This document shows positions 1-13,659 of a stretch of DNA of 64,000 nucleotides, in pieces. Position numbers and translations under genes: made by a program. Location of the stretch: positions 7,086,696 to 7,150,695 of the forward strand of contig OX579638.1 of NCBI GenBank assembly GCA_951230915.1, written 5' to 3'. A model generated the notes under the pieces. That model saw only the letters and a list, made by a program, of their open reading frames with translations, ran no database searches and was not told the origin of the DNA. Numbering within the stretch: position 1 is the stretch's first letter; the number at the start of each line of letters is the position of its first letter. This stretch comes from Antitrichia curtipendula. Its lineage: Eukaryota > Streptophyta > Bryopsida > Hypnales > Leucodontaceae.

Positions 1-325
1 AGTTCTTGCTCATCATTTGTTGCTTCCTCTCACAAGACAAAGCAACTCGTGCCGGATTTCGTTAGTGCAAGGACGAAATGTTTGTTTTTGGGGCAAATAG
101 ATTTCATCAAGCTACTTTTTAGTTTCTAACTTTTGCAGAATATGACAAAACATTGTAAGCACACGGACTACAACCTTCATCAGTGCATTTGATATCGTAA
201 GCTTGGATTTCTTGAATTTTGTTATTGACAAGGTAAAATTTCACATACTTTTGATTATGTTTCTTTCAATTAATCCACCACGGTCTATAGTATTCGGAAA
301 CAAGTAAGCAAAACTAAAAGCTTAC

Positions 326-3300
326 AGGATCAATTTGAGCTGGTAAATCAGGAGCCCTATCATCCGGCCTCAATACACTTCCAATTACTTCAAGAACCTC
401 TTCGCTGACAAACGGAGATGTGCAAGATTTGAGCCGTGAAGGCCAGGCTCTTGCGACCTCGTCCTTTATACAAGTTAAATGAAGTGAGACCTGCAGCAAT
501 TTCCACGTCAAGAAGCATTGTCAATCAACTGCACTATGCACAAATCACTAATCTAACATCCTGGAATATGGTAGCCATCAAATTGTAAATGCTTATTCAC
601 AGAGCGTCAAAATGCTATGTCAATATGCATAGTCTAGTACCCATGGAACACATTATCAATTAGCCATAATATCTTTCAACAACTCCTTTAGTATATATTT
701 AAAGGTCTCTACATGCTATGAAGCAAGAGCCAATGAGCCCTAATCACAACTTAGTTGATGAACAAGATGCCTAAGAGAAAAATCGAAGAGAAAATTGAGT
801 GAGGCTTACCAAAGATGGATAGATACAGTCATTGATGAGCATTTGCAGACATTGCAATCTGATGGTCTCTGGAAGTACATCTTGAATAGTCTGTTTTACG
901 TAGTACAAATGTTTTTATCTCAGCAAAAATAACATTATAAAACGATAGAGATGGGTCATGGGTCCCAAGACCAAAATGGAATATAGAGAATCTTTGCTTA
1001 ATGGATACCTAAGTAAGCCTTGAATTGAATGCTAGAGTTTAGTTTATTTGTTCTCTTGTTCCTGTATTCTTATATTCTTCTTAGATTTTTGACTTGCAAG
1101 GGAACTTCCCACCCCTGTTTTATACAAAGATCCCTTGTAACACTCATCCTCATGTACCACCATCAATTGCTCGCATGGTTTGGTTAATTTTTCCTTCAAG
1201 TCACACAAAAAGCAAGACAAAGAAACACTTCAAAATAGCATTTGGAAGAAATAGCTCACTTTTCGGAAGAAAGCATAACCTTGACGCCTTGTCTCTATCT
1301 TGGGTGCATAGACAACTACATTTTGAAGACCCTGCAGTTCATGTACATTGTTAGAGGATTTTGTAGTTTGCAGAATGAAAAAATGGTTTAGATCAAACAA
1401 AGTCAATTTTGTTAATAGGTGGAATTCCATAACTCTGGCACTCTTCTAGGCATGCACCTTGAAGCATAAATTGATATTTTTGGAGCATTATATAGACAAG
1501 TGTCACTTCTAACCCTCAAAATTGCACCAATTTTAATGAAATTGACAATAAACTAGATATACCTTATCTAGTTATAGTTGAACATTTTTGTTAGTTGTGG
1601 TTGCCATTAATGTTTTGTAGTCACCACATAAACAAATGAACTTCTCACAATTATGTACAAAAAATGAACCTCATAATGAAGAATAGTGAGGATTTCAGAT
1701 TGTAGGATCTCAAGAGATATTAAACTATCAAGTGCGTTTTAGGTTTCCAAACATATGAAAGATGTGTTAGTAAGTATAGTAAAAAATAACGTTTTGGTGA
1801 TGATATTTGTATAAAAGTTGTACACCATGGTCCATAGATCATTTTTTGTGTAGTTTAATATGTCATAGCATAAACTAATAAAAATCAGAATAAAAAAAAA
1901 ATGGGATGTCTTTTAGAAAATTATGTCATTGAGAGCATTCCCACCATTGTGTATTCTAGGTCCATCCAAACATTCTCCAATGACTATCCTACCATGCCTA
2001 CTAAAGGATAATTTTAGTAAGTTTTATCCTAGTACATTCAACTTGTGATTAGTCAATTCATTATTTTTGGGACACATCTAGAGTGTGAGGATGTAAAACA
2101 AGAAGTTGGAGGGCTCTTCAAAAATAGATGTGACAATATAGCAAGTCAATTCTAAAGTGCAAGGGTGCAAATGCTCTAAGACAAGTATAGATTATTGGTC
2201 TTTGTTTATTTAAGTATAAGAGTCTAACAATTGCATGATATTTTGTATTTATTGTGGGGACCATTCTAACTTGCTTACTTATGTTATGCCTACCTTAGGA
2301 TAAAAATAGAACACAAACTCAAACATTTTGAGGATAAAGAAAAGGAGGAACCTGAAGAGCAGGCAAAACATGCAAGAGCACACTGAGCCCATCATCGTCG
2401 TCATCATCATCAAGAGATAACTCCAAGGAAGATGCCAAGTCAAGAATAGTTCCAACAAGTGCCAAGCTAGCAACAGGTTTTAGAGATTGTCCTGCAAACA
2501 AGGAGGCTACAACAGATAGTGCAGCCACTACCCCTTTCCATCCAGTGAAGCGCAAGCCTTCTTTCAATGAGCTTAGGCTTATTTTAGCAACTTCTGCAAC
2601 TTGGCTATTGGATAGAGCCCAATAGACTGTACTGGCCACATCAAAGGAAGACCAAGATTAGCAATACATACTTGAAAACCAAACAAAGGCCTGAAGACTT
2701 GAGTCAATTATTGAACAGAACCAATTGTGGCCTATTGCAATGCCAAATTTCTTTAGAATCTTGTGATTGGAAGGTGTTGTCATGTCTACAATATGACATG
2801 AGCTCAATAATATAATTATGAACCAACGTCCTCTCCTCCAATCAAAGCCTCAAAAGTTGGATTTGCATAGAAAACAACTAGTTATGTACTTGATAATAGT
2901 CAAGCGCTAAGGTGGTTATCACACATAACCCTCTCCTCTAGACTAAATTAGTTTGGAGATTCATAATCCTCTGAGAGTGTAAGGGAGGTGAGATTATCTA
3001 TAATTGACAACTAACAAGGCTGTTAGGTTTGAGTTGGTTATGAAATATAACCCTCCCCTTCAAGCTAGATCAAGACAATCAAGCCTTAAAGATCTACAAG
3101 CCCCTCAAAGTAGTGTGAAGGAGGATGAAATTATGACTCTAAACCAACCTCCCTCTTTCCAATTGCATTTTGCCATGTGGCAGTGGAAGCAAGAGGAGCA
3201 GGAGATGAAAACCTTGCCATATCAAAAGTAAAGACACTAACTACAACATTAGAGTGAATTTTATGAGACAACTAACCTGTAAGCACGGCCCCCTTTGTTG

Positions 3301-6300
3301 CTTCTAATTTCTTCTGGTTTGTCTTTGCTGCCTCATCAACACCCGCCTCATCTAAAAAGACACAAAATTCATCAACTTATGGAAACTTAAGTACTAGATA
3401 ACAAGACAAGAGCTGATAGGCCCAAGTTGATCATAACCCTCTCTTCCACACTATATTAAGACTATGGAATCTTGGAGATCCAAGGCACTCTCAACAAAAG
3501 TGGGGAAGGGGGTATAATTCTAAACCACAATCCCTCCTTTCAAATGCTTTGCAATGAAAGTAACATGAGAGGGTTATGAAGATTTTTAGTTTTACTAAGC
3601 ATATCCTTACTTCCAATTGATTACCAATTGACTAGGGAATTATTTTCTCATCCCCTACAACTAGTAAGGTAATCACCCTTGTGAACCTGATTCTAAGCAA
3701 TAGCAAATTGTGTATCTCTAAGCAAAAGTTATAATGCAATCTTTGCAAATAATGAATCACATCTTGTAAAGTTTAGCCTTCTATTTTCTTAAAGTTTTTA
3801 TGCCTAGGTTTACTTGAAAACTAAAGCTAGGAAAAGTTGGATCATTAAACAGTATGTGTTTTGAAGTTCATGTTCTAGATGATGAGCATAGTGCTTCAAG
3901 CAGTGTTTTGTCCAAACTACTTCTCATTCATTCAAAGTAATGCTTGAATCTTTAAAAGATAAAGTTCCTTCATGACCAATTCAACCAATTCAACAAAATT
4001 AAGGTAAATAATATGTCCATACAAAGATATAAGTAAATGCGTGCAAAAATCCAAAAAATATTTAAGGCATTAAAGGGTTAAGTTGCAGAGATGAATACTT
4101 ACCATCAACTGTTGTCTCAATCAACGCTTCAATTTGATCACCTGTGAGTAGCAGGAACACAGACAGCCCACAGAACGGCAGCAGCTCAACAAGCTCCAAC
4201 ACCGCAGATGGAACTTCCCTTCCTGGGTGTGCGATCTTTTCCCCGGTGATACCCTGCACTCAACTAGCACTAAGAAAATGAGCAAAGCATTTCTATCAGC
4301 AACTAAAGTAGAGGATGCTATTTGCAGCACCTAATTTAAACAACTCTTAACGTCTGTGGGAGTGCGATGATTGGGAATGTATGGGGCTGTAGAGAGATGA
4401 CTTCAGGCAGCAATTTTTATCATAACATGAATTTCTCAAGCAATTTCAAAGAAGGAAGTTGAAGACCACCATAAATGACAGTCAGTACAGAGACCCCTTT
4501 CCATTCAAAGATCTCATTTAGCTAAATTCATGCTTACACCCAACGTGTTAATTGAGACCAACCGAGTGTATGAATACATGAGTTGTTGTAGATAACAGGT
4601 GTCAATATATGAGGTAGGATCAGGTTCCAAATAGTTGTAGCATTCTCTACCAGATGCACCGAGATACCAAGTATGCGTTGATGATTGGGTGGAAGCAAAA
4701 TGCAGTAACACCACCGACAGGGCCAAGACTAACACATCCACAGAATCTTACAAGAGTGATATTTAAAGAGGAAGTACAAACCAATATCTGAAGAGCAAAC
4801 AGTCCAAGTCTTTGCTGGAAATCTTCACGATGTTCATCAACCTGCAGCTCTCCCACACTTTGAGCATACATACAGTACGACACTGACAATATTGGAAAAG
4901 TGGAGGCAACCTAAAGCTGTAGAGGTTGCGAGATAAACCAAAACATATCACAAAAGCAACTTGGTGTGAATGTGCCCTGAAGGGACACAATCTTTGGGTT
5001 TCAAATCATGTTGTGAAATCTTACATTCGCAATGTCACAAGTTTCTCGAACAACTTGAGCAACCTGCAAAATGTCGTCCACAAGGGCTGCACGAACTTGT
5101 TTCAGAGGAACTACATCGTGCCCATCCATCGCTTGAATGGATTGCTCTTGTTCTTCTTCATCTTCATCATCATCATCTCCATCATCTTGAGCAGCCAAGC
5201 GCACTAATGCAAGAAGTCCTGAACTCGCCTCCTGGAAAAACTGAGCATGCCGCCTCTGAAGGCGTGAAAAAACTGCACAAAAAACAAGAAAAATAAAGTT
5301 GATATCCTCACTTGACTAGAAACTAGCCTAGTAAGTACAATGAGCATGACTTAATAAAACACCGATACCTCCCTTCTCAAATATCATATCCTCATTTCAC
5401 TCACCAAACCTTTGGGAAAACACATACCCAATTCAAAACTTACTTTGTATCCTCACTATCACACTCTCTCATGTCACAAGAGTATTGAATACAAATATGA
5501 TATAAGGAGCAAGCGTGGAAAAAGGGTCCAGACTACCCAGCAATCCCTAGTACTTCTTTACCGTCACTTTTGCATGCAATACTTTTGTCACAATGCTCCA
5601 TTTGATGTTACAAAATTCCATATTAACGCATGCATTTTGGGCAGCTACACTGTGACATTAAAGAAGGCAAACTGAACAAACTGTGGTTTGTACTAATTCC
5701 AAAGACGTTCAGTGCCAGTTCACAACTCACCCAAAGAGAGTCCCTGTACCAGAGGAATGCAGTAGACCAAAGTCTGAGGTGCTGTGTACACGTGCAAGGC
5801 CTGCGCTTTCCCAAGCTCAAGAAGATTCAAACATTGCACAAGTAGTGTACCTAGGTAATCAAAAGGCCTAAATTTTGAATCCATACACTCGTTAAAGAGG
5901 AAAAATTAAAAAGACATGCTTATAAAGTACATCAAACTGGAATATTGGTATATAATTGCATTGAGCAGAGTATGCCAATACTCTGCACTCACAAACCTAA
6001 ACCCTAGAATAGTCACAAACACATACGCATTTCCTGAAATTTTCAAGGTCAGCTTCAATTGGGTAAAAATATATAATGTAGGAGACAATGAATTGGTGGA
6101 TGGAATGCAATGCTTGTCTCTCATTAGCGGATACTATTTGCAAAAGACCCCAAAGTTTAGGAAACGATTTCATACAAACCATGGAATACAAAGATGGAAG
6201 GAAGGAATCATTCACCTCCATGAAAGCTGCAAACATCTCACGAGGGCTGCAATTCTCCGCCAAATCCTCTATGATGCTCAGACAGTAGTCTTGGCAAGCC

Positions 6301-8485
6301 TGAGACAGAGTCACAAACTTCACCACCACCCTCGGAAGCTCCAACCCTAGCTTCTCACAGAGCTCCTGCGCATTCCCAAGCCATGATTCCCATGTCATGA
6401 ACACCCATAATTGCCAGTAACCCAAAATTGTCACACTAAAATCTTAGACAATCGTATACGCAGGAGAACGCAACTGCTGGTTTTAGAACATTTACCAAGA
6501 ACACTTGGAACTTTCATAACTTTAGAATAGAGTATCCGACATAATGCGCTCTAGTGTTGGAAACCTCTTTAACACAAACATATAAAAACTTAAACAATCC
6601 AAAAAAATCCCCATCGCCCAAACTGGCAATATTGGGTGTCCTTATGTCATATATGCGTCGCAGCAGTGATCATGTTATGAGAAAATGAATTAGACTTCAA
6701 GGCAACAAGTAAGAATTTGTGCAAAAACGTAGCATTTCAGAGCAATATTGACCGCTGACCTTTCTTTCTTATGATTCGTAGTGACTTACACGTGCTTACA
6801 AATGTTGTATGAGTACCACCCTTTCCATTCTAAAACTCAAAATGTTTTACAAGGATCTATACCGAGGACAAAAAATGCCAAACAATCCAGGCATCACAGA
6901 TACCCCAATTCTCTCTTGAATTAGAAGATGAGACCAAGAATTCAAATGTCTAAGATACAATTCATCAGGGTTGGAGAAGGAGAGGCTCAATGGATTAGTT
7001 TGAGAGTTCCTTTCCAGAATGTTGTAATAACCCTTAAATGTCACACCAAAACCTCCCGACTGACCTTTCAGTGTATTTAAAAACCTGTTACATTTTATTA
7101 ATAAGAATTAGCCCGTAAGCGTTCAGACATCCATATTCTAGACAATGAACAGATGCTTCGGAGGCCTGTTTTGTCCAAATAATTTATCTTTCATCCAAAG
7201 GAACTCTTAGAATCTTTAAAAGACAACATCTGCTTGTGACCAATTCCATTAATTTTGAGGTAAATAATAGAGATATCTGTTACATCATGCACAAATTCAT
7301 AGAGAGAAGTTAAATTGGAAGGGTCAGATAGCATACTAGGTTAGAAAATCAGTAAACAAACACAGCTTTGCCTGGGCAGAAATAGATCTGACATGGCAAA
7401 TGAGTTTCGCACTCTCCTCCTCCTACTGAGTTTGGAGGCTTTAGTGGATATCTCTAATATAACATATTTGTACAAAGATATAAGTACAGATGTGCAATTC
7501 TTCAAAAAGTATTACAGGGTTAAGTGTGTAAGCATTTCTCACCAGGCCAGAAGAAGTCGAAGGTTCCAGCAACTCCACAGCTTGCTGCAGCACTTGCTCG
7601 CACTGCGCCAGCCATTTCGTTGCCGAAGCCTTTCGAAGCTCCACATCGTAGAGAGGGCTTGACAGAACCTCCACAAACTCCTGACGCGCAGATGCCTCCT
7701 CTTCCTCGCTTCCCTCATCCTGCCCCAAAACACACACACGCACAAATTCTTCAGCAGATGTCTTTGCAAAAAGAATCTGAAAGCATTTCGAGCAGCACCA
7801 ACATGATACACAAAAGGGTGAATTCTCGCAACAGCTAGAAGAGAGGTACGCAATCGTCACAAATTTCAAGAGTGGCCGGCATTTGGAAGCCATCTTCAGA
7901 ATTTTCACCGATAATCGGTGTGAAAAGAATCTGGGAGCGGAGTAGAGGACCCCCGATCCACACAAATTTCAAAAGCGTCCTTCCCTTTCAAATGCGCTTC
8001 AAAAATGAAGAGTAACCCCAATCCCTACAAATTTCAAAGAGCGGCCGGCCTTCATTTTGAAGTCATCTTCAAAAATTTCAGCGAAAGACGGAGTGAAAAG
8101 AATCTGAAGAGTACCCCAAATCCCAACAATCTCAAGAGCGACCGGACTTCATTTTGAAGCCATCTTCAAAAATTCAAAGAAAGACGGAGTGAAAGAATCT
8201 GGGAGAGGAGAGACGAGAACCCCCAATCCCTACAAATTTCAAGAGAGCGATCATTGATTTTCAAATGCGCTTCAAAATTTCAGCGAAAAAGGGAGCGAAA
8301 ACAATGTGTTAGAGAAGAAGAGCAACACCAACCCCTAAAAATCTCAAGAGCGTCCTTGATTTTGAAATGCGCTTTCAAGAATTTTACCGAAAAACGGAGT
8401 GAAAAATATTTCAAAGAGAGGAGAAGAGTACCTCGCAGCAGCGAAGAGCCGCGTCGCGCAAGCGTTCCGGGAGAGGGGACGCCAT
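326..8485 (-). CDS. ALF4: ALF4-like protein (aberrant lateral root formation 4; glomulin/YBP2 family), 3' end outside window
   Basis: Twelve exons join in frame through GT-AG introns: 8485-8432, 7719-7543, 6365-6216, 5800-5731, 5272-5025, 4841-4782, 4253-4103, 3351-3277, 2626-2352, 1331-1260, 890-810 and 490-326. This gives 526 residues with no stop. The last exon ends at a GTAAG donor and no convincing next exon lies in 1-320, so the C-terminus is off the left edge; the family is about 600 residues. The start is MASPLPERLRD, with a good ATG context. Family-like segments are LSQACQDYCLS (exon 3), VFSRLQRRH (exons 4-5), LVELLPFCGLS (exon 7) and AVLTVYWALSNSQVAEVAK (exons 8-9). Acidic runs sit near residues 180-193 and 401-407. 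Known for the family: Arabidopsis ALF4 binds RBX1 and inhibits SCF ligases, and is needed for lateral root initiation. Exon 6 could also end at 4752 (GTAAG donor, +10 residues, still in frame). The assignment rests on remembered family motifs. Confidence 0.85.
1933..2176. mobile_element. MITE-like element in an ALF4 intron
   Basis: The left end reads GAGCATTCCCACCATTG. The right end is its imperfect inverse (CAAGGGTGCAAATGCTC). The element is about 244 bp and non-coding, and lies in the intron between the exons at 2352-2626 and 1260-1331. The termini resemble those of the 18800-19117 element. I see no clear target duplication. Confidence 0.5.
2820..3490. repeat. degenerate intronic repeats of a 'cataaccctctcctc' motif
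   Basis: Similar segments built around 'aaccctctcctc' followed by an AT-rich 'gactaaatta' type stretch recur near 2823, 2924, 3046 and 3429, in the introns around the exon at 3277-3351. Spacing is irregular (roughly 100-380 bp), so this is a decayed repeat and not a clean tandem array. Confidence 0.35.
7851..8428. repeat. ~105-bp tandem repeat filling ALF4 intron 1
   Basis: About six units start near 7851, 7954 (shortened), 8019, 8116, 8225 and 8330. Each opens with a variant of AATCCCTACAAATTTCAAGA. Each continues through an 'ATTTTGAAGCCATCTTC' or 'TTTTCAAATGCGCTTC' block and ends near 'GAAGAGTACCCC'. The last unit runs up to the donor of exon 1. On the gene strand that donor reads GGTACTCTTC, and several units carry the same or a similar string. 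Confidence 0.8.
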
Positions 8486-10663
8486 CGCCGCACGACTCAC
8501 TCGCGCGACAGCATTCAGACGGTCCCAATCGCGAATTCCAGCAGCAGGCGGACAACAATCTGACAAACGCTGCAAGATAGAGACAGTCAGTGCGAACAGG
8601 GCATGGGAATGGTCAGACGCTGCTCATCTCACTGGCCACTCATCTCATCAGTCCGACTCCTTCAACGACCAACGATAGCGTTAAACGTCCTCATCAGACA
8701 GTCGCAATAGACAGAGACAGTCAGTCAGTCCTCAGGCATGACTCTGGCGAGCCCTTGACTACAGTAAGCTAAGCCAGCTAGCCAGGCTCCCCCCTCCATC
8801 CGAATCTCTTTCTCTTTCTCTTCCCACAAAAGAAGCAAGTGAGCATCCCGAAGCTGCGAATCTTTCGGATTCGCAAAGGACACTTTGCAAAGGTTCCACG
8901 AATGAAGAATTCAATACTAACGGAAGAAATGCGATGCCAACGGAGCTGGCACGCAAGCTGGCGCGACGGGCCTGATGAGTGAATGAGTGGCAGGGATCAA
9001 CCGAGTGAGGCTTGCATTCTAGTGTAGGTGTCGCTTGTCTGCCTGCCTGGCTGTGTTTGAGCGAGCGCATATCCCAACGCAACCAACAAATTGCCTGTTT
9101 GTCTCCAGGCACCATCGCCAGGCCGAAGAATCCGGCCCCTCCTTGTCTAACATTAGCAATTACCAGCTGGACTGTGCTCCAAAGTTCGCCTTCCGGCATC
9201 TGCATGTTTCATTCCAGAGTGCGGCGTCGTCATCCGTGCAGTCCGTCCCCTTCAATTGCGTCCGTTTATTCCTTCAGTCACTCAGTTCGTCTCATGGGCT
9301 TCAACCGCGCACAGCAGCTACTGCTGCGCTTCTACTCTGCCTGTCGACCTTCTTCACGCTAACTTAGACTCCATTTTCGTAGGGCGAGTCTCTCCTTCTG
9401 GGGCAGCTGCCTGGGTGACTGTTGCTTCCGTTCCTTGGAAGTTAGTCGTAGTAAGTTAGTCCTCTGTCTTTAGGCACTTCTCCGGTTTCGAAACGGGTGC
9501 CTCTTTCTTCTCTGTCAGTCATGGGCTTCAATTTCGTCTCCTTGCCTTGATTCTCCCTCTCCTCGTTTTCCACATTCTCCCACCTCTTAGTTGTTTTCTC
9601 AGGTGGGTTCTCGTCGCAACAAATCTCTCAGGTAATACACACTCTACGAGATTTTCTTTCAAGCATGTTTCCAACGGCGAATACGCTGTGTTCTGGGATC
9701 ATTTCTTCTTGGGGATGCATGCGTGATGTGCACTAGGGTTTGGGATCCAGATTGCTTGCCGTTTGGGAATTCTTGGAATCCAGATAACTGCTTGTAGCCA
9801 AACCTAGAATATGAGGAGCCACGTGCGGTCCTAAGTGTTATCGTTCTTTTCCCAGTCCATTTTGTCCCGAATTCTCGCAGCCCTGAGAGATTTCTCTGCG
9901 AGCACGACGTTGCAAGCTCAAATCAAGCTGGCAGTAACTGTACCCTTCGTTGTAGATTGCAGATACTGTAGAAGGAGGAGTACAGCAGATTTTGGTGTGA
10001 TCTGAGTTGCTTCTTCTGGAGGTTTTGATTCGTACTTGTGCGGCTTGTAATTTGGGCAAGCGTCTGGGGCATGATCTTGTATGGGATGCCGTTTGTAGCA
10101 AGTATATCAAGTGCATGAAAATAGGCAGGTTGCTTTGGGGATAAGGCGTGTTGGAATCTTAGAAATCTGTACCTTCAAATATTTAGGAATCTGTGGAGTA
10201 GTGAAGAAGAAGAAGAAGAAAGAGACGAGTGTCTCGTTTTGTAGATAGAAATTCGATTTCGTGCTTGAAATCTGTCTGCGTTTGTTACTGAGTTAGGATT
10301 GCACTAGAATAGCAACCTAGACGGGCAATTTAATCTCAGGTGATGCTTTTGCTTCGAGTGAGCAAATTCAGGGCAGTAGCAAATTCAGTGCTGCTCAGAG
10401 GACTGCAACCCCTGAAATGTACAGCGGTTGTTCATTCTCTCCTTAGAACCTACACGGAGTGTCTCCTGAGCAGCACTCCTCTCGAAATTCTGTTGGAAGG
10501 GCGTTTGATTCAACTGATTTGACCTCAAATAATGAAGCTTCAGCTTGTGCCATGTTAGCATTTGAGCATTTACAATTGTGGATGTACTCAGCGGACATAT
10601 TCTGATTTAGTGGCTCAATCTTTGGTGTTTGGGCAGGGCTGGCTGCTTGCCTCCGCAAGTGAA
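8486..10663. promoter_or_regulatory. shared upstream region of divergent ALF4 (-) and GILT (+) genes
   Basis: About 2.2 kb separates the two start codons. It is GC-richer than the flanking non-genic DNA and has short pyrimidine runs (8790-8825, 9540-9600), as expected of a 5' leader. A (GAA)n stretch lies near 10205-10225. The region probably holds both promoters and the GILT 5' leader, possibly with introns. I cannot place transcription starts, and several ORFs of 60-148 codons here match no family I know. Confidence 0.5.
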
Positions 10664-13185
10664 ATGGAGATACTGGCACCTTTTAGGTGTGCGTTTCTCT
10701 TGGTGCTGGCTCTTGTGGCTCTCCCTTCTGTCCAAGGTAAGTCATGAAACTCGACACTGATGACTAGGTTTCCATATATTACTTCTGCAGTTTGTTTTAT
10801 AACACTCTGTGTGGGAATGATTTGGAGAGAGTTGGATCCCTCACTCTCATGTGTGCACAGGCTTTGGAGTGAGAATTCTTGTGTGAATGTGAACCATACA
10901 ACTTTCCTGATCAGACTTGGGCTGAATTTGTTTCATGAATTCATTGTATGACAAGCAGGTGTCGAGAAGGTGAAGGTTGAATTGTACTCCGAATCCTTAT
11001 GTCCGGGTTGCGCCGACTTCATTGTCAATTTCCTCAATCCTTTTTTCAACAATGGACTGATTGACATTGTGGAGCTTCGTATCATCCCCTACGGAAATGC
11101 CCGCGTTTTAGACGGCAAACTTGTTTGTCAGGTAAAGAATATGTTGATGCAATATTCTAAGTTGTAGTTGGTGTTCCCCCCCCCCGTCTCCAACCTGTTT
11201 TTTTGGGTGTTTCCAGCTCTGTTCTTGACTCGTACTGAAATGAATTTGAAGTTTGCTAACCCACTTTACAACTGGTTTTGGCATACGTTTCAGCATGGTC
11301 CAGATGAGTGCGAGCTGAACATCATACAGACTTGTGCTATTCGGTTGTGGCCCAAAGTGGTGAGATATCTGACTACTGCAGTTACTTTACATCGAGGCTT
11401 CAGAACAATTTATCTACCCATCAGCTGCAATATTTAATTTGCTGACAGAATTGCTTTGGTATGCTCTGTTAAGGTAGAGGAAATCATGTACGACACTTTG
11501 AGCATTTCAGCATGTGTAGGGAGTGTGATTTCATTGGGAGACCACTACAATAGAGCTGTGGAGAGAGATCAATTTGGGTACCAGAACGAAATCTGTTTTA
11601 TTTTTAAAAAATCACTATGCATGAATTTTCTTATGCAATTTCGGAGTGGAAGGGTTGTAGACCACGATTGACGGGATAGTACACGACGAGATTTATGTTT
11701 AATGATCAGTGACCATAAGACTTTTTGCCAAGGCACGCTTATGCCAAACTTGCTAATTGAAGGCCAATAGAGTGTATGAATAGATGAGTTGTTGTGATTA
11801 GACGGGGTTAGACGGGATTAGACGGGGTGTTTATTTATGAGCTCTTATCTCTCCAAAAGTCATCTAGTTAGAGAAGGGTTATGTATAGGGATTAATGTTA
11901 TGGAGTCGACATACTCTTAGCTTATTCGTAGGTTCTACGATTGGATGAGTACAATAATACAACTTGAGAAAGCCGTAAATTGTATTTCATTTAACTATTT
12001 CAATTAACTAAGTTCTAGTAGTGGTTGTGTAAGTTAGCTGTATGTTCCCTAGACTAATTTCTTTGGTTGGGTGTTGATGTTGTGATGACAGACGGATTGG
12101 TTCCCCTTTATCTATTGCCTGGAATCGCTTGACAGGTCTACAGCAGCTAAGAATTGGAAATCATGTGTACATCCGTCACATCTTGACCTTGATCCCCTGC
12201 TCGAGTGCTCTGCTAGCCCCCTCGGTGCCAAGGTAATAACAATCTGTCTGAGATATATGAGATATATGTCAAAAAGCAGTATCAGCATGTCGGTTCCATC
12301 ATTCCACCGAATAATTTAAATAATAACTTACGTCTCACAGAATTCTGATATGTGGTTATAGGAATGGTAGCATTCTAAGATTGTTGATTAAGATTTTTTT
12401 TATTTGTTCAATTACACATACAATTGTACTGAAAATTATATGAAAATTATTCATTTCTATGAGGGGTTGTTTATTTCTATATCTCGGTTCAAACCTTTGT
12501 GCTTCATGGATGGCAGCTGGAAATGGAGTTCGCTGCTGAGACCGACAGGTTGCAACCTCCACACAAATATGTGCCGTGGGTACTTGTAAATGGTGAACCT
12601 TTGTCAGACGTAAGTCTCTTTTTGCTATTTTCACTGCAAGTCCGAATGGATCACTTGATTTACTTTTTCTCACTTTCAAATCATTATGCAAGCTACAATA
12701 GGATATGAAACTCCTAATGATGTGAGGTTTTGAAGAACAATGCTTCTGAAAACACTAGTGGACACGTGTCTTTCCACCCAGTGATTCCACTGAACATGAC
12801 TAGTCTTGGTCTTTGGTTTCCAAGCCTGCTATAATCATGCTTAGAACAGACTGAGTGAACAATAGTAGAAAAATGAAATAATAAGAGATGAAAATTTAGA
12901 AGTAGTATGGTGTCCTTCGTTTCAGTGATGAGCGTCTTCTAATCTTCATAATGTTATTGAATCAAAAGAATAATGAAACAGTAAGAGATGAAAATCTAGA
13001 AGAAGTATGATGTCCACTCACAGGAGGTTTGTATTTGGCAGAATTATGAGGATGTGGCTGCCTACGTGTGCAAGGCATATCAAGGGAACAAGCCTGCTGT
13101 TTGCTCCAGACTGGAGTATGAAATCTTGGAGACAAAACCAGCCAGAGTTTGCGCAAAGGAGAATGTATTACTGGCATCCTATTGA
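10664..13185 (+). CDS. GILT: gamma-interferon-inducible lysosomal thiol reductase (GILT) family protein
   Basis: Six exons join in frame with GT-AG introns: 10664-10736, 10959-11131, 11294-11359, 12092-12232, 12517-12609 and 13024-13185 (stop TGA). They give 235 residues, normal for the family. Residues 1-25 form a signal peptide (hydrophobic core FLLVLALVAL). The CPGC redox motif is at 39-42. The GILT signature CQHGxxECxxNxxxxC is complete at residues 81-96, spanning the exon 2/3 junction. A conserved PPHKYVPWVLVNG block is in exon 5. The family reduces disulphides in acidic compartments or is secreted; the plant role is less well defined. The ATG at 10664 was chosen because it directly precedes the signal peptide. 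The C-terminal tail has three further cysteines. Confidence 0.93.
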
Positions 13186-13659
13186 GCAGCTGAAATTCAC
13201 AACCAACACCACCAGATTCCCACCATGCCCTGATCTAAAATTAGAGAGCTGCTGGTCTTACTAACACATGGTACATTATCTTTGTTTGTTTGTTTAATAT
13301 TTTATGTCAGATTATTTGATCCTTTTCCCCTTTCTCACGATTCTTTACATAAACATGTCGTTGCACTTTGGTTTGTCCTAGAATTTGGCACTCAGTTTCA
13401 GCAACTCAGTTTGTGGGTCGCTCGTCTGATCGAGTGAACAAAACTTCGTAGGAATTGTAGTTCATCGCTTAACGCAGAGTACTTTCCTCAGAACTCCACA
13501 TTGGTCCTACTCGCAGTTTTGCTCGATCAGAGTCTTCCCTTCATGCAACCCTGCCTGTCCGTGTCCAGTTGAAAAACACACCTTCACTTCACAAGTCCAT
13601 TATAGCTCCAGGCCAGGCCAAGTTTAGTTTGCATAGAAACCCACCCCTCCGGAGCTGTT

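Noticed and set aside
4514..4741. 75-codon minus-strand ORF as an extra ALF4 exon
   Set aside because: Exons 6 and 7 join in phase without it, and the family alignment leaves no room for the extra sequence.
7441..7965. Minus-strand ORF of 174 codons taken as one gene
   Set aside because: Only 7543-7719 is coding: it is exon 2 of the ALF4-like gene, with a clear acceptor and donor. The rest is intron read-through.
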